Part shown: piece after piece, positions 1-5,412 of the stretch
Layout: each line of letters starts with the position of its first letter
How positions within the stretch are numbered: position 1 is the stretch's first letter
From: Nitriliruptoraceae bacterium
GTDB lineage: Bacteria > Actinomycetota > Nitriliruptoria > Nitriliruptorales > Nitriliruptoraceae
Assembly: GCA_007134165.1 (NCBI GenBank)
Contig: SLLJ01000278.1
Span: forward strand, 1 to 8,230
DNA: 8,230 nucleotides
Reading direction: 5' to 3'
Translations under genes and position numbers: made by a program
Notes under the pieces: model-generated
What the model was told of the DNA's origin: nothing
The model's input: only the letters and a program-made list of their open reading frames with translations
Databases searched by the model: none

Positions 1-78
1 GACCTGGTCGATGACCAACTGCTGGTGGCCCGGTTCGAGGTCGCTGCCGTTGAGGCTGAAGCGGTACGCACGTGACAC
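1..78 (-). CDS. N-terminus of an unrecognised protein, cut by left edge
   Basis: A reading frame on the minus strand stays open from a GTG at 78-76 to the window edge (26 codons, starting VSRAYRFSLNGSDLEPGHQQ). A Shine-Dalgarno-like AGGGAG lies at 93-88, nine bases before the GTG. I do not recognise the family; the fragment is hydrophilic, with no signal peptide visible. The gene would be divergent from the IclR regulator, the usual arrangement for an IclR target, so it may belong to the same pathway. Because only 26 codons are visible, the frame could be chance in GC-rich DNA; the ribosome binding site is the main support. Confidence 0.4.
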   Translation of the reverse strand, partial: MSRAYRFSLNGSDLEPGHQQLVIDQV

Positions 79-195
79 GACGGTCGGCTCCCTGGTCGTG
101 ACGGACCGCACCCGCCGGTGCGCACGAGCACACCAGGTGCGGCGTCGTCGGGTCCGCCGGCGTCTCCCAACGGCAGCGGACCCGCTCCCGGGGGG

Positions 196-224
196 ATGCT
201 GCCATTCCGCTATCCGGAAGTCAA
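196..224 (-). promoter_or_regulatory. Candidate leftward promoter spanning the inverted repeat
   Basis: On the minus strand a TTGACT (224-219) is followed after 17 bases by CAGCAT (201-196). The -35 matches the consensus well and the -10 only weakly. It would drive the gene cut by the left edge, with a leader of roughly 110 bases. The inverted repeat at 205-219 lies inside the spacer, a position where a bound regulator would block polymerase. Confidence 0.3.
205..219. promoter_or_regulatory. Inverted repeat, candidate IclR operator
   Basis: TTCCG-CTATC-CGGAA is a perfect 5+5 inverted repeat with a 5-base spacer, in the intergenic region between the left-edge gene and the IclR gene. IclR-family operators are commonly short palindromes of about 15 bp in exactly this position, often with TTCC/GGAA-type arms. 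It sits 24 bases upstream of the candidate -35 of the IclR gene and inside the candidate promoter of the divergent gene. The assignment to this regulator is inferred from position only. Confidence 0.4.
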
Positions 225-243
225 TACCCAAACTAGAAAGAGC

Positions 244-271
244 TTGCCGGTGGGTGGAGTTGGGTTACGCT
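244..271 (+). promoter_or_regulatory. Candidate promoter of the IclR-synthetase-HIT unit
   Basis: TTGCCG (244-249) and TACGCT (266-271) are separated by 16 bases and lie 28 bases before the GTG start at 300. The same TACGCT -10 hexamer appears before two other genes in this window (4574-4569 and 5006-5001, minus strand), which gives it some support. Confidence 0.4.
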
Positions 272-299
272 TCGGCGGCGTTGACGTCGAGGAGGTGCC

Positions 300-1043
300 G
301 TGCCGGCCACCCACCCGCCCAAGGGCACGCTCGGCACCGTGCGCAATGCCTCGTTGCTGCTCGACCTGCTCAGCCAGGGCCCGGCGTTCCAGCAACTCAG
401 CGACCTCGCGGACCGTTCCGGACTGTCGATGCCCACCGTGCACCGGCTGCTGCGCAGCCTGGTCGCGGCGGGGCTGGTCGAGCAGGATCCCGCCTCTTCG
501 CGCTACGGGCTCGGGTCCGAGCTGGTCCGGCTGTCCGAGAGCTACGTGCAGCGCCAGCCGCTCCTGCAGCAGCTCATGCCCTACGTGGTGGACCTGCGCA
601 ACCGGACCCGGGCGACCGTGCTGGTCGCGATGCTCATCGACGACCACGTCGTCTACGTCGAACGCATCGATGGCGCTGATCGGGCCCTCCTTCGCCGGAT
701 CGGGCGCAGCTTCCCCGCCGCGAGCACGGCCGCGGGACAGCTGCTGGCCGGTCGTGCCGGGGCGGGTGCCTGGAAGCGGCTGACCGACGCGCCCGACGGT
801 CCGAGCTTGGCCGACCTCGAGGCCTGGTCGCGCGCGGATCACCGCATCGCCCCGGTCGAAGGGGTCCGTGATCACCTCGAGGTCGCGGTGCCCGTGCTGC
901 GCCCGGACGGCTCGGCGGCCGCGGCGCTCGCGGCCACCGGCGGCCCCCCCAGCTTCGCCGCCCAGACCCTGGTCGAGGCCGTGCTCCCGGAACTCGAGCA
1001 GACCGCGGCGCTGCTGGAGAGGATGGCGACCAATGGGTGGTGA
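300..1043 (+). CDS. IclR-family transcriptional regulator
   Basis: This 247-residue protein has the two-domain layout of IclR regulators: an N-terminal winged helix-turn-helix (residues about 12-75, with recognition helix around LSMPTVHRLLRSLVAAGLVE, 42-61) and a C-terminal effector-binding domain (about 85-245) carrying the family signature IGRSFPAASTAAGQLLAG at 134-151. IclR proteins are cytoplasmic regulators, usually of small-acid or aromatic catabolism genes, and often regulate themselves and a divergent gene. The GTG start follows GGAGG at 291-295 with a short 4-base gap; an in-frame GTG at 339 is an alternative but would clip the first helix. The end overlaps the synthetase-like gene by 11 bp, so the two are translationally coupled. 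The effector cannot be read from the sequence. Confidence 0.93.
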   Translation: MPATHPPKGTLGTVRNASLLLDLLSQGPAFQQLSDLADRSGLSMPTVHRLLRSLVAAGLVEQDPASSRYGLGSELVRLSESYVQRQPLLQQLMPYVVDLRNRTRATVLVAMLIDDHVVYVERIDGADRALLRRIGRSFPAASTAAGQLLAGRAGAGAWKRLTDAPDGPSLADLEAWSRADHRIAPVEGVRDHLEVAVPVLRPDGSAAAALAATGGPPSFAAQTLVEAVLPELEQTAALLERMATNGW

Positions 1044-2886
1044 TTCGAGCTCGGACCCCGCCCGGGCAGCGGCGCTGGCGGCGTGGGAGCAGGAGGCGGC
1101 CACGCTGCGCTGGTCGCGACCCTTCACCCGGCTGTGCGACCCGCAGCCCGGACCCGCTGCCCGCTGGTTCGTCGACGGCGAACTCAACGTCGCGGTCAAC
1201 TGCGTCGACCGCCATCTCGAGGACCGCGCCGGATGCACCGCGCTGCAGTGGGAGGGGGAGCCCGGCGACCGCCGCGAACTGACCTACGCCGAGCTCGCCG
1301 AGGAGGTGGCGGCCACCGCGGCCGGACTCGCGCAGCTGGGGGTTGGCCGGGGCGACCGGGTCGCGCTGTACCTCGGGCTGGTCCCCGAGACGGTGGTGGC
1401 GATGCTGGCCTGCGCCCGTCTGGGTGCGGTGCACGGGGTGCTCTCGCCGACCCTGCCGGCCGAGGCGTTGGCCGATCGGCTCGTGGACCTTGAGCCCCGG
1501 GTCCTGGTGACCCAGGACGGCAGCTGGCGGGGTGGCGTGGTCCTGCCGCTCAAGGCCCGGGCTGACGAGGCCCTGGCGGCCACCCCCGGCGTCGAGCACA
1601 CGGTGGTGGTCCGTCGGACCGGTATCGACATCGCCTGGTACGAGGGCGATCGCTGGTTCCACGAGCTGCGCGACGCCGGCGCGGCGGTGCGGCAGCGCGA
1701 CGCGCAGGTCGGCGCCCCGGTCAGCCTGCCGGCCGACGCTGCGCTGTCGGTCGTCTACCTCGCCGACCGCCGGGGGGCGCCGATCGGGGTCGTTCACCGC
1801 AGTGCCGGCTACCTGGTCTACGCGTCCACCCTGCACCGCCGCGCGCTGTCGACCGGGCCAGACGACGTGTTCTGGTGCGCGGTCGACATCGGCTGGATCG
1901 CCGGTCAGACCCATGCGGTGTATGGACCGTTGTGCGCCGGCGCGAGCACCGTGCTGTTCGAGGGGACGCTGGGCACGCCCACCCGCGCTCGGGCCTGGCA
2001 GATGATCGAACAGTATGGCGTGAACGCCTTCGTGACCACGCCGTCGGTCGCGCGCAACCTGCGCCACTGGGTCGACAGCCCGCCGTCGCAGGCACGGCTG
2101 GACTCGCTGCGTTCGATCGTGCACCTCGGTGAGCCGATCGACGACGAGACCCGCGACTGGCTGCGCCGGGACGTTGGCGGGGGACGGGCCGTCGTGCGCG
2201 ATGGTTGGGGCCAGATCGAGCTCGGGGCGATCGTGTCGGTCGAGCCTCCGACCGACCCGCCGCTGCCCGGCCCGGGCTTCGAGGTCGTCGACGCCCGGGG
2301 CCGTCCGGTCGAGGTGGGCGCGGTCGGTGAGCTGACCCTGCGTCATCCGTGGCCGGCGACACTGCTGGGCATGCGTCACCCCGACCCGTGGGTCTCGGAC
2401 CGGATGTGGAAGTGGCCGGGCCGCTACGCCACCGGTGACCGTGCCCGCCGGGAGCGCGACGGGCGGGTCACGATGCTCGGCCGCATCGACCCGGTCATCA
2501 GCGTGTCCGGGCAACTGGTATCGGCCGACGAGGTCCGCGACGTGCTCGAGGAGCATCCCCTGGTCGCCCGCGCCGAGGTGGTGGCCCGCCCCGATCGTCG
2601 TAGCGGTCAGGTGGTCGTGGCCTGCGTCGTGCTGGCCGACGACGCGCCCCCACCGGTGACCGGACGGGTCGCCCGTGAGTTGCGCGAGCACGTCCACGAC
2701 AGCCTGGGAGGGCTGGCCCGGCCACGGGCGGTGGCGTTCGTCGACGAGCTACCTGGCGGGTTGGCGCGCGCGCAGTTGCGCGAGGCGCTCGGGGTGCTGT
2801 GCGGGTCGAGCACGGCGGAGGTGCTCGTGCTCACCGGCGCCCAGGTGCAGGCGGCTGCGGCGGCCACCGCCGGAGGCGACGAGTAG
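1033..2886 (+). CDS. Acetyl-CoA synthetase-like protein with eroded catalytic motifs
   Basis: The 617-residue protein aligns end to end with AMP-forming acetyl-CoA synthetases (usually about 650 residues): the N-terminal ACS block WFVDGELNVAVNCVDRHL (45-62), GDRVALYL, VAMLACARLGAVHGV, RGG, DVFWCAVDIGWIAG (278-291), GEP (366-368), YATGD with D469, and GR with R484. Key residues are changed. The P-loop normally reading YTSGSTGKPKG is YLADRRGAPIG (242-252), without its Ser/Thr or lysine. WWQTE is WGQIE (392-396). SGHR is SGQL (492-495). The A10 segment PKTRSGK aligns to PGGLARA (574-580), putting Ala580 where the catalytic lysine should be. The pocket residues after GW (Val-Thr in true Acs) are Ile-Ala. 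The intact 617-codon frame and conserved flanks argue against a pseudogene. It may be a regulatory pseudo-enzyme or use another acyl substrate or only the thioester-forming half reaction. The ATG at 1033, preceded by GGAGAGG, is chosen over upstream starts, which lie inside the IclR gene. Confidence 0.85.
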   Translation: MGGDSSSDPARAAALAAWEQEAATLRWSRPFTRLCDPQPGPAARWFVDGELNVAVNCVDRHLEDRAGCTALQWEGEPGDRRELTYAELAEEVAATAAGLAQLGVGRGDRVALYLGLVPETVVAMLACARLGAVHGVLSPTLPAEALADRLVDLEPRVLVTQDGSWRGGVVLPLKARADEALAATPGVEHTVVVRRTGIDIAWYEGDRWFHELRDAGAAVRQRDAQVGAPVSLPADAALSVVYLADRRGAPIGVVHRSAGYLVYASTLHRRALSTGPDDVFWCAVDIGWIAGQTHAVYGPLCAGASTVLFEGTLGTPTRARAWQMIEQYGVNAFVTTPSVARNLRHWVDSPPSQARLDSLRSIVHLGEPIDDETRDWLRRDVGGGRAVVRDGWGQIELGAIVSVEPPTDPPLPGPGFEVVDARGRPVEVGAVGELTLRHPWPATLLGMRHPDPWVSDRMWKWPGRYATGDRARRERDGRVTMLGRIDPVISVSGQLVSADEVRDVLEEHPLVARAEVVARPDRRSGQVVVACVVLADDAPPPVTGRVARELREHVHDSLGGLARPRAVAFVDELPGGLARAQLREALGVLCGSSTAEVLVLTGAQVQAAAAATAGGDE

Positions 2887-2920
2887 CCTGAACACGACTC
2901 CCCACCCGGTAGGTGCTCGT

Positions 2921-3286
2921 ATGGCGGCAACGTGTCTGTTCTGCTCGATCGTGGCGGGGGAGGTGCCCTCCGAGCGGGTCGGTGCGGACGAGGGCGTGAT
3001 CGCCTTCCGGGACATCGCCCCCCGCGCGCCGGTGCACGTGCTGGTCGTGCCCGAGCGGCACATCAGCTCCGCGCATGAGCTCACTGACGCCGACGCGTGG
3101 CTGCTCGCGACCTGCTTCCGGCTCTCGCGTCGGGTCGCCGAGGAGCAGGGTGTGGCCGACGGCTACCGCATCGCCACCAACGTCGGCAGCCGGGGTGGCC
3201 AGGCGATCGAGCACCTGCACTTCCACGTGCTCGGGGGGCGGCAGTTGCGGCACATCGACAGCGGCCCGCCACCCGAGGACGGCTGA
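2921..3286 (+). CDS. HIT-family (HINT-like) nucleotide-binding hydrolase
   Basis: This 121-residue protein matches bacterial HINT proteins in length and motifs: CLFCSIVAGEVPSERV at the N-terminus with the C-x-x-C pair (C5, C8), a central PVHVLVVPERHIS, and the histidine triad HLHFHV (H98, H100, H102), the middle/last histidines forming the nucleotidyl-transfer site. HINT enzymes hydrolyse AMP-N and acyl-AMP bonds in the cytoplasm. AGGTG at 2911-2915 stands five bases before the ATG. It begins 34 bases after the synthetase-like stop and is probably in the same operon. Its end faces the flavoprotein gene with only 17 bases between them and no convincing terminator. Confidence 0.93.
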   Translation: MAATCLFCSIVAGEVPSERVGADEGVIAFRDIAPRAPVHVLVVPERHISSAHELTDADAWLLATCFRLSRRVAEEQGVADGYRIATNVGSRGGQAIEHLHFHVLGGRQLRHIDSGPPPEDG

Positions 3287-3303
3287 GCGGGGAGCGCCGG
3301 GGG

Positions 3304-4539
3304 TCACCACCGGGGCAACCCGGGGCAGGCGCCGGCGCCGGTCTCGATCCGGTCGGCCCGGTCGGGGTCCTCGCCCCGGACCGCGGCGGCGATCCGTGCG
3401 GCGGCCCGGCGGTGACCGATCAGGTTGCCGGCGGTCGGACCCAGCCGTAGCCCCGTGGTGGCACCAGCCAGGTGCACGCGGGTGCCCGGGACGGTGAGAT
3501 CCGCGGCGAGCTCGGGCAGCCCGCCGGCGACCACGGTCCGTCGGGCCAGGCCGGCCACCAACGGGTCGGCGCAGACGTCCACCCGACCCCCGGTGGCCAG
3601 CCACAGGCGGTCGGTCTCGATCGTGGCGCCGTCGTCGAGGTGGAGCACGAGCGCCGCATCGTGCGCGTCGGCCCCGACCAGCGCAACGCGTTCGCGCAGC
3701 TCCAGACGTCCGGCCTCGACGCAGCCGCGCAGCCGTGCGTGGATCGGCGGGGGAATGCTGCCACCGCCGCGGGCCACCTCGATCGCGCGGCGTCGCACGA
3801 CCGGGTCGGCCTCGGCCGCGAAGGGGCGCAGCTTGCGGGGTCCGAGCCAGCTCGGATGCACGTCGAAGCGTCGCACGGTGAGCCGTCGCCGAGCCAGCAT
3901 GGTCACCGTGGCACCCCGCTTCGCGGCGCCGATCGCCAGATGCGCCGCGGACAGCCCGCCGCCGACGATGGTGATGCGGGCCTCGGGTGCGGTTCGCACG
4001 TCGGCCTGCTCGCCCGTGGCGACCCGGGGGTCACCGACGAGGTCGCGCAGTGCGGCGGGGACCACGGCTCGGCGGGTGTTGGTCGCCACCACGACACGGT
4101 CGGCGTGGAGCCGGGTGCCGTCCGACAGCTCGAGTGTGGGTCGACCCTCGGCATCGAGGTCGAGGGCGAGCGCTCGCCGTGGCTCCACCCGGTCGACGAG
4201 GTCGAGGTGGCGGGTGAGTTCGGCGACGAACGCCTCGAAGCGCGCCGGGGTCGGAAGATAGGTCCCCCCACTGCGGACCAGTCCCTCCCGGTCCCCGGCG
4301 CCGAGCAGCGCGAAGGGGTCGGGGTGGGGGTGGTGGACTGCCGGGGAGCGCAGGGTGGGGATCGCCTGCTGGGCGAACCGGCGGCGCCAGTCGCTGAGCC
4401 ATGTGCCCGAGGGGTCGAGGATCCGCAGCTGCCGGGTGCGGTGGTGGCAGGCCAGGACGGTGGCGCAGGCCAGTCCGGCCGGCCCGGCGCCCACGATCAC
4501 GATCGGGGCGTCGCTGGTCGCGCGGGGCTGGCGGGGCAT
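3304..4539 (-). CDS. FAD/NAD(P)-binding oxidoreductase
   Basis: A 411-residue flavoprotein with two dinucleotide folds: GAGPAGLA at 17-24 for FAD and GGGLSA at 193-198 for NAD(P)H, then WLATGG (313-318) and a C-terminal VHLAGATTGLRLGPTAGN (355-372) that closes the flavin site. The stretch LRSPAVHHPHPDPFAL (63-78) is characteristic of a poorly described Pyr_redox_3-type family that is often annotated as lysine/ornithine N-hydroxylase-like. No signal peptide or membrane helix is seen, so it should be cytoplasmic. I start it at the ATG 4539-4537: a longer frame beginning with TTG at 4578 would place that start upstream of the candidate -10 (4574-4569). The ribosome binding site is weak. The shared palindrome upstream (4584-4598) suggests it is a member of the metal regulon. 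Substrate is unknown. Confidence 0.85.
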   Translation of the reverse strand: MPRQPRATSDAPIVIVGAGPAGLACATVLACHHRTRQLRILDPSGTWLSDWRRRFAQQAIPTLRSPAVHHPHPDPFALLGAGDREGLVRSGGTYLPTPARFEAFVAELTRHLDLVDRVEPRRALALDLDAEGRPTLELSDGTRLHADRVVVATNTRRAVVPAALRDLVGDPRVATGEQADVRTAPEARITIVGGGLSAAHLAIGAAKRGATVTMLARRRLTVRRFDVHPSWLGPRKLRPFAAEADPVVRRRAIEVARGGGSIPPPIHARLRGCVEAGRLELRERVALVGADAHDAALVLHLDDGATIETDRLWLATGGRVDVCADPLVAGLARRTVVAGGLPELAADLTVPGTRVHLAGATTGLRLGPTAGNLIGHRRAAARIAAAVRGEDPDRADRIETGAGACPGLPRW

Positions 4540-4568
4540 CCAGGGCTCGGTCGTCGGGGACGACCGAT

Positions 4569-4598
4569 AGCGTAGCAACTCTCGGAATCGTTCCTATT
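4569..4598 (-). promoter_or_regulatory. Promoter and Zur-like palindrome of the flavoprotein gene
   Basis: Read on the minus strand, TAGGAACGATTCCGA occupies 4598-4584 region (core GGAACGATTCC, 4594-4584), followed by a -10-like TACGCT at 4574-4569. Apart from one arm position the 15-mer is the palindrome found perfectly at 6587-6601. No good -35 is visible, so the palindrome occupies that region and a bound repressor would exclude polymerase. Confidence 0.5.
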
Positions 4599-4624
4599 CC
4601 TGTCGAATCGAGGCGGCGACAAGA

Positions 4625-4655
4625 CCACGGGCAGGCCGTCGTGGCCTGCCCGTGG
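4625..4655 (-). terminator. Hairpin terminator after the His-rich gene
   Basis: A perfect 13-bp stem (CCACGGGCAGGCC / GGCCTGCCCGTGG) with a 5-base loop begins 21 bases beyond the stop of the 98-aa His-rich gene, with a short TCTTGT tract following on the minus strand. The U-tract is weak, as is usual in GC-rich actinobacteria. It separates the arsR/His-rich transcripts from the flavoprotein promoter. Confidence 0.75.
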
Positions 4656-4676
4656 GGCGTGCTGGGTCGCAAGCGC

Positions 4677-4973
4677 TCAGTGCTCGTCGTAGTGATCGCC
4701 GTGGGGCGCGTGGCGGTGCTCGCCGTGCACGTAGTCGACGTGGTCGCCGTGCTCGACGGTGGCGTGGCCGCACTCGGGGCCGTGCTCGTGCTCGTGCGGG
4801 GCGGCGACCACATGGGCGCCGGCCAGCTCGTGCTCGTCGACGTGGTCGCCGTGCACGTGGTGGACGTGGCCATCGTGCAGGTAGTCGACGTGGCCCTCGT
4901 GCTCGACGGCCACGTGCCCGCAGTCGGGGGCGTGGACGTGGGGGTGCGTGTCGTGGGTGGTGCAGGTGGGCAT
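4677..4973 (-). CDS. Small His-rich metal-binding protein with two 35-residue repeats
   Basis: The 98-residue product has 27 histidines and three cysteines. It consists of a short His-rich lead and two homologous units, residues 14-48 and 64-98, each patterned as HxPxCGH, then VEHxxHVDYxH, then xHGDHxDEH, joined by a short hydrophobic linker. The DYLHDGH/HGDHxDEH pattern is familiar from small proteins in bacterial zinc and cadmium loci. No signal peptide or membrane helix is visible, so it is probably an intracellular buffer or chaperone for Zn(II) or a similar ion; this role is inferred. GGAG at 4984-4981 is seven bases before the ATG. It lies 74 bases downstream of arsR, has its own promoter with an operator-like repeat, and ends before a strong hairpin. 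Confidence 0.88.
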   Translation of the reverse strand: MPTCTTHDTHPHVHAPDCGHVAVEHEGHVDYLHDGHVHHVHGDHVDEHELAGAHVVAAPHEHEHGPECGHATVEHGDHVDYVHGEHRHAPHGDHYDEH

Positions 4974-5000
4974 CGCGGGACTCCGGGTCGGCTACCACCC

Positions 5001-5033
5001 AGCGTAGCATCGAAGTATCGCGATGTCACGATA
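5001..5033 (-). promoter_or_regulatory. Promoter of the His-rich gene with ArsR-type operator
   Basis: On the minus strand GTGACA (5029-5024) and TACGCT (5006-5001) are exactly 17 bases apart, a good promoter. Overlapping it are two interleaved inverted repeats of identical geometry: TATCG-N8-CGATA (5016-5033) and CATCG-N8-CGATG (5008-5025). They cover the -35 and spacer, the normal position of an ArsR/SmtB operator. Release of the sensor by metal would turn on the His-rich gene. Confidence 0.65.
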
Positions 5034-5047
5034 TGTCGTGCCGGCCG

Positions 5048-5359
5048 TCAGTGCCCCACCTCGTGTTCCCCCGCGTGCACGACTGCGTCCTCGACGATGT
5101 GGGCCACATGGTGGTCGCTGAGGCGGTAGGTCACCGACCGGCCGCGGCGCTCGCGCTCGACCAGGCGGGCTCCGCGCAGCGTTGCGAGGTGCTCGGAGAT
5201 CCGCGGCTGGGGTACCGACAGGGCCTCGACCAACTCGTGCACCGCGCGCTCGCCGGCGGCGAGCTCACGCACGATTGCCACCCGCATCGGGTTGGAGAGC
5301 GCACGGAAGATGTCCGTTGCGCGCTCGACGGCGTCGTCGTGGATCGGTTCGCTCACCAC
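5048..5359 (-). CDS. ArsR/SmtB-family metal-sensing repressor
   Basis: A 103-residue winged-helix repressor: ALSNPMRVAIVREL (20-33), a helix-turn-helix VPQPRISEHLATLRGARLVE (49-68) and the wing RRGRSVTYRL. The last helix, SDHHVAHIVEDAVVHAGEHE, has the spacing D82-x-H84-x10-H95-x2-E98, matching the alpha-5 zinc site of SmtB (D-x-H-x10-H-x2-E). There is no cysteine at all, so the alpha-3N site for Cd/Pb/As is absent; Zn, Co or Ni is the expected inducer. The GTG at 5359 (or the next one, 5356) has no clear Shine-Dalgarno sequence. It is 53 bases downstream of the sortase gene and 74 upstream of the His-rich gene it probably represses. Confidence 0.92.
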   Translation of the reverse strand: MVSEPIHDDAVERATDIFRALSNPMRVAIVRELAAGERAVHELVEALSVPQPRISEHLATLRGARLVERERRGRSVTYRLSDHHVAHIVEDAVVHAGEHEVGH

Positions 5360-5375
5360 GCGGGCAGGCCTGGGG

Positions 5376-5401
5376 CTGGGGCTGAGGGCTGGGGCTGAGG
5401 G
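5376..5401. repeat. 13-bp tandem duplication upstream of arsR
   Basis: CTGGGGCTGAGGG occurs twice head to tail (5376-5388, 5389-5401), preceded by a partial copy (CCTGGGG) from 5369. It fills the gap between the sortase stop and the arsR start, where a promoter or ribosome binding site would be expected but none is seen. Probably slippage; no function can be assigned. Confidence 0.7.
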
Positions 5402-5412
5402 CTGCCGGGAGT

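Noticed and set aside
210..1238. Minus-strand open frame opposite the IclR gene
   Set aside because: Antisense shadow in GC-rich DNA; no domain, and it would cover the intergenic promoter region.
634..2697. Long minus-strand open frame opposite the synthetase-like gene (687 codons)
   Set aside because: It is the antisense shadow of a gene with clear family homology; its product is a low-complexity His/Arg/Gly/Pro-rich string with no recognisable domain.
3310..3323. CCGGG-GCAA-CCCGG mini-hairpin after the HIT gene as terminator
   Set aside because: Only five base pairs, no U-tract, and inside the flavoprotein coding sequence; common by chance at this GC content.
3472..4575. Plus-strand open frame opposite the flavoprotein gene
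   Set aside because: Antisense shadow; the opposite strand encodes two intact nucleotide-binding folds.
4537..4578. TTG at 4578 as start of the flavoprotein
   Set aside because: It lies upstream of the candidate -10 and adds 13 residues with no family match; the ATG at 4539 keeps the normal short lead before the FAD motif.
4031..5029. Minus-strand frame rich in Thr/Ser/Pro across the His-rich gene and flavoprotein start
   Set aside because: A frame-shifted reading of the His-rich repeat and crosses a strong terminator and promoter; the alternative frame has coherent repeats.
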